Below are positions 56,001-64,000 of a stretch of 64,000 nt of DNA, one piece after another. Position numbers and translations under genes: made by a program. The stretch is from Hydractinia symbiolongicarpus. Lineage: Eukaryota > Cnidaria > Hydrozoa > Anthoathecata > Hydractiniidae. The stretch is from contig NC_079884.1 of assembly GCF_029227915.1 (NCBI RefSeq), forward strand, positions 9,486,001 through 9,550,000. Direction: 5' to 3'. Within the stretch, counting starts at the first letter, position 1; each line of letters begins with the position of its first letter. The notes under the pieces were generated by a model. It had not been told where the DNA came from. It did no database searches and saw nothing but the letters and a program-made list of their open reading frames with translations.

Positions 56001-58272
56001 AAGAAAAGGAAAATTTAGTTAGGACAATAACAAAAGATGAAAAACATTTGCAGAGTTAAGACTTCACAATTGAAATTTGTGTGTCCAGTGTCAACAGTAC
56101 TTTGCGTACTCATTTTTTCCTACAAATAGACTGAAATTTGTAACACGTGGTAACTATCAAAAAATTTACAGTTTTAATATTATATTATTAATTTGATTTT
56201 TTTTTCAGTGGTTCATGGATTTCATTCTTTGCAATGGAGGTGGTATAGTGTTTGGAATGTATACCTTGCATTATTTAGAAATGAAGGTACATTTAATAGA
56301 CTGTTGAAAATTGCTGAATTGATTTATTTTAAAATGTTAATCTGAAAAGAAAAAGCTATGAAATTAAAGCTCTTCACTAATACTACTACTAATATTTTTT
56401 ATATTGTTTGATTTGGATTAGAAATACAACTGGCGAGACGTGTTAGATATTCCAACATACAGTGGTAGGCTGTTGCGTCTTGTAGAGCAGTTTACTCCTT
56501 ACAGTTGGAGAAAGTTTAACTGGAATGCAACGGTTTCTTTAAAAAGATGGTTTACAGTTCTGCTGTTAATTTTTATGGTAAGTGTGAACATGTTTAACTT
56601 TTTTTTTCTTCTCTTAAGGGTTGAACAGGTGATCAGGAAAAGGATTTCGAACCAATGATATAATGTTCCCTTAAATATCCATTTGTTCATTCCAATCTTT
56701 ATTTGCCACCTTAAAATATGTGCTGACGTCACCTATCTGTTTTATCAAAATTATCTCTTAATGTGCTAACTAGCATTCGTTTCAAGTTTTGTGGCAATAC
56801 GATGCGAAAAATGCTGTCATCCTGTGGCCCACTCCTGGCGCCTACGCCTATTTGGAAGATACATTTGTTTAGGTCATCAGTTAATTTACATGATTTCCTG
56901 AAGAAAATAACTCATTCTTCATAGTTATATGCTGACACATTTTTAAGTAGGTCCCACATGCTAATGTCACTAGATTACTCGTACCAGACCTGTTTGATTT
57001 TTAACCCCATGCCTAGATTTGTTTGACGGCTTGCCCTTTTACATTAAGGTCCCAAAATTATGGCAATAGGAATAATTATCCGCAGTTTTGGGGCACCCAA
57101 CTGGTGTGCAGATCTCAAGTTGTTTGATCATTAGCAAAAAATTTAAGAGACCTGGAACTAGCAAACAAGTGTTATTTCGGCATTTGTTTTTATGTTTATC
57201 AGTGACTAATATCTATACATTAATGAAGTTATCTTCCGGCGTCTTTCTAACTCTAAAATTACTTATGAAACAAAATATAAAAAATTACTATTTCTTAAAT
57301 ATAAATTCAATTGAATCGGATTCTTTTTTAAATGAGTCCAACATCATTTTTAAACTCGTTATCCCCTCAAATTAGTTTCGAGGAGTGGTTTAGTTCACCC
57401 TTTTTAGAAGCAATACTTCACACCTGTAGTCACAAAAATGATGATGATATACATTTCTGAACAGTGGTGATGTGACTCTTATTCTCTTTAGTTTTCATTA
57501 GCGGAATTGAATGTGTTTTACATGAAGGCTGCGTTGTGGATCCCCCCAACGAATAATCTTATCGGATTCCGACTGGCTTTGTATTCATTAATGGGATTAG
57601 TTGCATGCCGGGAAACTTATGATTATCTTAACGACAGGTCTGAATATATATTTTCTTTATAAAAATTCTCTATTCACAAGGAAACGGCATAATATATCGC
57701 CCTATGAAATTCTTATGGCATCGAATCGCATCGCTTTTCAAATTCTGTATAAACCACGTGACTACGATAAAAAACAATGAAATCCTATTTAGTTAATTAC
57801 ATCGCAGTTTAATCTGTGCGACACCGTGATTAAGTAAATCGTCGTGCCCAAAGGAAGAGTGCGCTTTAGTGTGAACTTAATTTTTGTATTTTGCCCTATC
57901 CTTGTTGTCAGTTCTCGGTATTTTCACTGATCTGCAGAATGTATGATGCTCTTTGGTTCCTGAATTTAAATACGTTTAAGCTGTTTTTCTTTTTGTTTTA
58001 GTACATGTAAAAAGTTTGGTCAGCAATCGTGGGTTTTAGCTTCCATCATAATCACGGAAGCTTTAATTTCGGTTAAATTTTTATGGGATGTGGTCACGCT
58101 ACCTCCACCAAAACATATCACCATCTTTTGGTGTTTCTTTTTAACTGGTGTGTTCGCATATACTTGCTGGCTATTTTTGGTTCGATTTCTCGGTTATGGC
58201 CGACATAGTGTTATATCAAATAAGGAAAGTAATGTTGTGCCAGAAGAAAAACCTTCCATAAAATTTGATTGA
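53065..58272 (+). CDS. PTDSS2: Phosphatidylserine synthase 2-like
   Basis: This endoplasmic-reticulum multi-pass enzyme exchanges the head group of phosphatidylethanolamine for serine. Ten in-phase exons give 445 aa: 53065-53195, 54652-54756, 54960-55042, 55151-55218, 55419-55553, 55793-55957, 56209-56286, 56422-56577, 57492-57637, 58002-58272. The conserved core includes [70 protein letters not shown] and QFTPYSW. Eight or more hydrophobic helices alternate with these loops. [25 protein letters not shown] and the N-terminal CYVAVVE region resemble the vertebrate type 2 enzyme more than type 1, so I use that symbol, though a single cnidarian enzyme might serve both roles. The C-terminal tail is shorter than in vertebrates. 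It is divergent from the phosphatase gene. Confidence 0.95.
54425..54556. repeat. Foldback repeat in PTDSS2 intron 1
   Basis: The left arm (TATAAGTTTAGGGATAACACATTTTAGAATAAAA, joined across about 54433-54466) and right arm pair in inverted orientation, with mirrored GGCTCAAG and CTTGAGCC about 30 bases apart at the centre. The arms total about 50 bp each with scattered mismatches. It is a non-coding, MITE-like unit. Confidence 0.6.
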
Positions 58273-58370
58273 GTTGTAGTATTTATAGTGTACATTTAGT
58301 TTTCGTTTTTATTTACTCTAGGATAATTTTATTTCAGTTTTTCATTTTAGCTAACGACCGTTTTACAAAA

Positions 58371-58376
58371 AATAAA
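58371..58376 (+). terminator. Polyadenylation signal of PTDSS2
   Basis: AATAAA lies 99 bases after the stop codon at 58272. It is the nearest downstream canonical hexamer. Confidence 0.6.
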
Positions 58377-59261
58377 ATTTTGTTCAATTTTTTGTTGTAA
58401 CAATTACTTGGACCAATCAGATTGTCGTTAAAGTTAGCGTGACCGATTAGATTCGATTTCTTCTGACGTATAGCGTCAATAACCGTTAGAAATAAGGCTT
58501 GGAAAACGTCAGTTAGGGAATTATATTATTATGTATTGAGAAAGAAATAGAGAAACTATTTATAATATTTGGTTAATATTTGGTTGCACACATCGCGCGT
58601 AAAAAAATTCGTTGTGTAAAATTAAAAAGGAAGGGTATATGCGTGTGCGATCAACTGTTATCATAGGTTTTGAAAAAACTCCGACAATTTTCTGTCATAG
58701 TATTTATTTCTACTTAAGAATATACAAAAATTCAAATATATGTACATATTTATAAGCACTCGTATTTTTTCTCTTATAAAATCTCTTTAATAATAGCCGT
58801 ATTTTGTCTGTCTGTCCGCGATAGGCGAGTCCCGTGGCGGAAACACGAAATGCGATATATAAAGGACGGGCGACCCCGTGCATTTTTTCACGAACTAACG
58901 TCTAGTCTATATTATCATACCCGTATACGTCTGTCCGTCTGTCACGCAAAATAGTAGCTTAGCTGCGCAAGTATAAAAAGGACGATCGAACCCGTGGATT
59001 TCTCCACGGGCTAACGACTATTTATATAAAATTTATAAAAGTTTTACAAGGCGTGTATTAAAATCTTTATAACTAACTTCCAAGTTTAAATTTCTAACGG
59101 AATTTAATTTCCAAAAATTGACTTTTGCAGGTTTAAAATTCAAGATCTGTATTTCCAAAAATGCTCAAAATATTTTGTGGATTTTAATTGCGTTCGCGGG
59201 TTTTCTTATTTCACAACACTTCTCACAAATTCTCTCTTAAAAACTTCCTACGAAACAAATT
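58377..59261. other. Convergent intergenic space, PTDSS2 and claudin-like gene
   Basis: There is no gene. It contains the Helitron-like pair of hairpin units at 58791-59020. The rest is AT-rich. Confidence 0.55.
58791..59020 (+). mobile_element. Two tandem Helitron-like 3' termini
   Basis: Two units of about 115 bp (58791-58906 and 58913-59020) share the order CCGTAT...GTCTGTC, then TATAAA(AA)GGACG, then CCCGTG...CACG hairpin, then CTAACG. The second hairpin, CCCGTGGATTTCTCCACGGG at 58991-59010, is a perfect 7-bp stem. A CTA(G) follows each hairpin by about 8 bases, as in Helitron 3' ends. No helicase is present, so these would be non-autonomous pieces. Confidence 0.5.
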
Positions 59262-61489
59262 TCACCATGAGCCTGAAATTGGCTTATTTTTGATGTATTC
59301 GTCATATTTAACGGCCTCGTAGTCTTCTTCAAATGTATATATACGCGGTGGTACAACTCTGTCTTTATGAGTCACCTTTATAATTAAAAGAATTGTGGTA
59401 AAGATAATAGGGACGCCGAGTAAACTGGAAGCTATCCAACCAAGTATGTAGCCAGATTCATATTTCTTCCATATTTCTCCTGTGATGGTGAAGAATTCTT
59501 TAAAATTCGCCATTGCGATGCAGCCAGCTATCACTAAGACAAAATAAACAAAGAAAAAGCTAAGTAAATATTAACCTAAGTTTCATCAATGCATCAATTT
59601 ATTTGCATATAGAAAGCAGTTTGGAGATGAAGTTGTTAAAATTAGACTCACGTGCAAAACATTCGATGATAATGATGGTGGCTACACCACGTGCTGTTTC
59701 ATCATTGAAGAAGACGAAAACGAATATCGCCACGACAGATGCGACGGTTAAGAAGACGGAAGTTAAAATTAAATATCGTGTGATATTTAATCGCTTCTCT
59801 AAAAAAGTTAGTATAATGAATGGAATACATTTTTCCACTAGGAAGTAACAAGAAGAAAGAAAATGCACTGTAAACGAGGTTGGCCTTCAAAGAAGTCAGG
59901 ATAGACAAGATAAAACTTGGGATAGGCGAGAATGTGGTTATTGATACACTCTAGATGTTTAAAGAAGAGTTTGGAAATGCTTAATATGAGTTTTTACAAC
60001 TTCATTTCCAGGGTATATTGCCTTAATAAACTTATCGCCCCGTGCTAAAGAAAGTTATCTAGGCATGATGTAGTTACTGTGCGTGGATTATTTTCGCGAT
60101 TTGACGAATTTTTGTGAATGCACGCGAAATCGTTCGAATCTAGTAATTTGCGAAAATTAATCCAAGTTGTTATTAGTAAATTTTTTATAAAAATGTAATC
60201 GGCATGCTTAGTATATGTAACTAAAGTTATGATCATCGATGTTGCAAACAAATAATTTACAGCGAAATGTTTTTTTTGTTGTTTCCTCTTCCTGTTATTG
60301 ATCCTTTTTTCGCAAATACTTTCGTAAAATACTTGCGTAAAATTTTCAAGGTAAGCTTATTCGCGAAAATAAGTCAAAAAAAAATGTTTTTAAATCTTGT
60401 TATTCGCGAAAATAAATCCACGCAAATTTTTTCAAGGTCAGCATTCGCAAAAGTAATCCACGCGAAAATTATTCCACGTAAGGTATGGGTGCAATAGAGC
60501 TCTGGGGACGAGGTTGAGAAAGGAGTAATTTTAAAAATTGCTACAGAAGATTAAAAACAAAAGCAAGAATTTTTTTTTAATTTGTTTGTTTCGAGAAGGA
60601 TACTTCCAAAATGCCAACCAATAGAAAATTAGGAAGATCGTCATGGAAAATGCTTTATGTAAGAATGTTTCCATGACTTTTAACTTAAAACTTTAACTTA
60701 ATTAAAACATAAACATGTTCAACCTCATCCCCAGGTTCTTTTGAGGCCTAAGCGTGGCCGCTATGAAATTTATTAAAAAGACAAACTACCCTTGGAACAA
60801 AATGTTATATATGTAAAAGCATTTAGTCAGGTAAAAAGATTTTTTGTTAACATTTTTTAAAAGGTTTTGGTTTTAGTCTAAAGATTTTAAAGTTAGTATT
60901 CTGTCGTCTGGTTGAAAAGAAATGGTCCGTTCACGACATTAATACTTGTAGATAAAAATGTTTGATCGGTAAAAAAATAAGTAGAAAAAATTTAGTCAGT
61001 AAAAAATATTAATTACAAACCCAAAATTTGGTCACCTTTTACCGCTTCCTAGATGTCCATCCTTATCCCCAGGGTTTGTTGCTTGATTTCAAGTCTTATT
61101 CGACGGCTAACAAGATTTCTATGCCACCGACCTCGATGTCAAAAAAGCAAATCACCTTGGGGACGAGGTTGCTAGATGTCTATTTCTTTTATTTATATTG
61201 CAGACACATAGTTAAAACAAATTTTATTAACCCTACCTATTTCATATTCCTCTTTCTCTTCCTTCAACTCTGCAGCTTTCAAGCCTACACACTGACCGTC
61301 TGGGTGCACACAAATGTACCATAATCCGTGATGTATCTCAATAGATTTAGATTTACCACTGATTATACCTGTACGAATTTTATTATTTCCGCGCCACGAG
61401 CTCGATAATATACATTTTACGTACAACGCGAAAACCAACAACAAACTCAATAATACTATAAGCTTTAAACTTCTCTTTATTGTCTGCAT
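59262..61489 (-). CDS. Claudin/PMP22-type four-helix membrane protein
   Basis: Three exons (61489-61237, 59798-59652, 59533-59262) join in phase to 223 aa, the normal size for the superfamily. Helix 1 lies at about 8-28. The first outer loop carries the signature SSW...GLWYIC.....C, matching the W-GLW-C-C pattern that defines claudins and relatives. Helix 2 follows RLNITRY (about 92-112), helix 3 covers about 118-140, and helix 4 is GYILGWIASSLLGVPIIFTTILL (at about 164-187). The cytoplasmic tail is charged with several Tyr and ends SGSW, not a clear PDZ-binding motif. Roles could be paracellular barrier or membrane organisation. Orthology to a particular vertebrate claudin cannot be claimed. 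Confidence 0.85.
60070..60485. mobile_element. MITE-like element with TTACGTGGATTATTTTCGCG ends
   Basis: It lies in intron 1 of the claudin-like gene. The left end contains TGCGTGGATTATTTTCGCG (about 60079-60097), and the right end read in reverse gives TTACGTGGAATAATTTTCGCG (about 60482-60462). Several CGCGAAA/AATCCACG submotifs recur between them. A similar set of motifs occurs at 27120-27240. There is no coding content. Confidence 0.5.
60502..60735. repeat. Two solo ends of the CAACCTCGTCCCC family
   Basis: CTGGGGACGAGGTTGA at 60502-60517 and CAACCTCATCCCCAGG at 60720-60735 are termini of the hAT-like family. They point away from the enclosed 200 bp, opposite to a normal element. They are best read as remnants of two separate insertions. 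Confidence 0.5.
61058..61172. mobile_element. hAT-like MITE, 115 bp, with 8-bp target duplication
   Basis: The left end is CATCCTTATCCCCAGGG. The right end CCTTGGGGACGAGGTTGC is its imperfect inverted complement. The identical 8-bp flanks TAGATGTC (61050-61057 and 61173-61180) are the duplication expected for hAT transposition. It lies in intron 1 of the claudin-like gene and is the best-preserved copy of this family in the window. Confidence 0.75.
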
Positions 61490-63195
61490 GTTTTATCAAC
61501 TAAATAAATATGTAAAATTCTGCATGTAACTTATGTGCAATTACTTTTAAAAACAGGGAATTATAATCCAATGATGTCATAGGTTAATTAGCCAATAGAT
61601 TATGCTAGTTAATGAATGGGCGGTGCTGTTATCCACGTCCGTAAACGTCTCTTGGATTTACTTTATGTTCGGACAGTCACGAAGCTGATTTTATCAAGTT
61701 GAGGGAATTTACGTACAATTTACATATATGTCTTCTGTCATTTTTATAAAGCGGTATTGGAAATATAGCCCACACACAGAAAATCACATGATTAAAACAA
61801 ATTTGTTTCTTTTAAACACACTCCATTACGGCTTTTTATTTTTGCTCTGTTATGTCTATGCATGTTTTTTTTTTCCTGCAAGGTTTAAATCTGACAGCCG
61901 CATGTTTAGTCTTTACATAATTCGCAAGGTTAGATTTTCTTTATGATTATGATATAAGTTGAGGTTAATGAACTCGCAATTAAATTGAAAATGTCAATAA
62001 AAGGTTAAAACAGTTTACCATTGCAAAGTTCCGATACACGAGCTCATATTTTGTGGTTACTTTATTTTACTGTTTGTCTCGGAAGCGCACATTATCCTAC
62101 ATCTGGTGAGATCATGCATCTGTTTATATGTTTCAATCAAAACCGTTTATAAAGTACGGTTCTAGTACAATTCCCCTTCGACCCTGGATAATATATTTTT
62201 GTACAATTCGTCCCTCGGATAGCCACCACTGGACAGCCTCCATCTGAAACATCACCATTCCAAATATCTCTTTGATATGGAAAAAGCGAAATTACTTAGG
62301 CAAAAAAACATGTGCAGAAGAAACTTTGCGCTCTAGCTATACTGGGAAAAATTTTTTGCGGTTATGGGTCTGTCGGACGTGTATTCGATAGTTTGGATAA
62401 CTGGTAAAGAAACTGTTTTCTTCATCAAAACATTAGTAAAATAAAATATTTTATTGATTTTACTTTAATTTTCAATTTGGAACAATTGCCTTATATTCGT
62501 GTTGTTGGACGTACGCAAAGATTAAATAATTCAAGAAACATGGGAATTAATGAAAAATCCATTTTAAGAATTTGCAAAATGGGATAAGTCGTCACATGCT
62601 AATTATTTTTGATCCAACTGATCCCTTTTTTCGACTGTTTCCAATTTTTACGATCTATTAAAAAGTAAAGAAAATCGTACATTGACAGTTAAAAATTCTT
62701 AGTTTACTTAAGCGAATATAAAAATGCTGATAAAAATAAAAATATGACGGAGCAACGTTACTTAATTCAAAACAAAGTCCTTGAGGAAATATACTTTTGC
62801 GGCTCTACAACATTTTTCATCTAGTCTATTAGCAGTAAAATTCTTGGAGATCTAATTTCCCAAATCCCAAAGGTTTCTTCCGCAAACACTTTCTTCCCTT
62901 CAAGTAAACTCGAGCCTGAAAACGACAGGAGGAAAAGTGATACTACATCATACAGAATCACCACTCCATGACGCATAACACGCCAACAGTTCGAGACTGT
63001 CATAAACAGAAAGGAAACAAATGATAATTTATATGAAAAGTAGAAAAATCAGCAGGCTGGTACCACTATCGTAGCAATCACAAAACTTTAGTCAAAAGAA
63101 AGGTCCTCCCAACTGGTGCCAATCGAATCTAATGGCAGATTATACGAGACGGTGTTAAAGTAAGCAAATTAGAATCCAGGCGACTGTCAACCAAA
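61490..63195. other. Upstream of claudin-like gene, no feature seen
   Basis: This is AT-rich DNA with only short unsupported frames. The promoter of the minus-strand claudin-like gene should lie near 61490-61700. Confidence 0.5.
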
Positions 63196-63199
63196 GGGT

Positions 63200-63400
63200 G
63201 ACCAGCTGGTAGCCTTACGGTAAAGCGTTTACTTCCACTGCGGAAGTTGTCAGTTCAACCCCTGCTTAAGTACACCTTCGATTGGATTCAAGTGGGATTG
63301 GGGTCAAAGTTCCTGAACTTATTTTGTCATGGATTTGGCTTCCGCAATATCAGAGATAGGGAAATATTTATGTTCTAGCGCAGTTGCGCACGCGCACGCA
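63200..63400 (+). mobile_element. Probable tRNA-derived SINE
   Basis: TAGCCTTACGG (63210-63220) fits the A-box at 10 of 11 positions. AGTTCAACCCC (63252-63262) fits the B-box at 10 of 11, with tRNA-like spacing. The following 140 bp is non-coding and ends near a CA/CG-rich run (63386-63411). It differs in sequence from the 2415-2762 SINE. Confidence 0.55.
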
Positions 63401-64000
63401 CACACGCCACAGCCAACCACAACAAATCCATAACATGCGGTGTTGAGTCATGGAATTCAAGGGTAAGTCCCTAATGATCAGTGCTGAGTCATGCAAGGGG
63501 AAGTCCCTATAGAGTGCTGACGTCATCAATGCTGCAAATGAGCCAAAAAGTTCTAGCGCACTATGTAGGGGGAATTCCCTGATGTCATCTAAAAACGACG
63601 CATGCGCGGTAAAGATGTGGATGACAGATGTGTACGACAGATGTACCTGTGGGCGAAAGTTCGTGGTAAATAGTAAACTTTTATGCTGGTACTGCTACCA
63701 GGACTATATCACATATAACGGGGGTGGTTGCGTATGTACAATGACAAGCAACTCTCTAAAGTCGTTCGAATTACAATAAACAAGATGCTACGATTTGAGA
63801 ATGAGATTTTTACAGACATCAACGATATCAACGTGGTCTATCTGACAGTGTCGGATCCTATTCCTGCCAATGGAGGTAAGGATAATCGGTACATTATAGG
63901 CTACCATACACGAGACCTCGTAGTAGCCTTCAGGGTAAAAACACCAAAAATCCCTTGATCTGGTCCCTGCATGGGGTCACCTGGTACAACGCCAATGCGG
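63401..64000 (+). other. Window end with short unassigned frames
   Basis: Two overlapping frames (63582-63779 and 63728-63958) are open. The second contains INKMLRFENEIFTD and NRYIIGYHTRDLV and looks protein-like, but it lacks a clear start context and a recognisable family. It could be the edge of a transposon-borne gene that continues past 64000. I leave it unnamed. Confidence 0.3.

Noticed and set aside
62821-63003. 60-codon minus-strand frame
   Set aside because: Isolated, no domain or splice context; expected by chance in AT-rich DNA of this length.

Overview
The window looks like nuclear DNA of an early-branching animal, most likely a cnidarian and perhaps a hydrozoan. This is inferred from the gene set and the style of the genes: very AT-rich DNA, short exons with GT-AG introns of 50 to 4,000 bases, no operons, and many mobile-element relics. 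No assembly or search was available, so the species is not established.

Layout. Bases 1-13,400 are repeat country: TA-flanked and other foldback elements, a tRNA-derived SINE, and a three-layer nest. In that nest a complete Ty1/copia element (3757-8593, identical 222-bp LTRs, GTCTC target duplication) sits inside a minus-strand LINE, which itself sits inside a decayed minus-strand gene of a repeated family with a CXC-type cysteine tail. A P2X7-C-terminal-like coding remnant follows, bounded by inverted repeats with TTAA-like flanks (12152-13411).

From 14,538 on there are six multi- or single-exon host genes. (1) Cysteinyl-tRNA synthetase, + strand, 22 exons, 731 aa, 14538-24456. Its 3.8-kb intron 16 holds a separate two-exon coiled-coil gene on the minus strand. 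(2) A laminin chain, - strand, 16 exons, 1,813 aa, 25280-35883, with an unusual mixture of beta-type and gamma/alpha-type domains. (3) An apparently intronless glutamine-rich acidic protein, + strand, 39582-41423. (4) A receptor-type tyrosine phosphatase of the KIM family (PTPRR/PTPN5/PTPN7-like), - strand, 18 exons, 721 aa, 43433-52829. (5) Phosphatidylserine synthase 2-like, + strand, 10 exons, 445 aa, 53065-58272, divergent from the phosphatase across 235 bp. (6) A claudin/PMP22-type four-helix membrane protein, - strand, 3 exons, 223 aa, 59262-61489. In all the multi-exon models the splice phases close exactly and the summed coding lengths are multiples of three.

The genes do not form a pathway. 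They are an ordinary mix of a translation enzyme, a basement-membrane protein, a signalling phosphatase, a lipid enzyme and a junction-type membrane protein. The most interesting items are the hybrid laminin, the copia element that looks new but lacks its protease core, the nested insertions, the KIM phosphatase with an altered Q-loop, and several small structured repeat families (hAT-like, Helitron-like, foldback). The final 2.5 kb holds a SINE-like sequence and no gene I can name.
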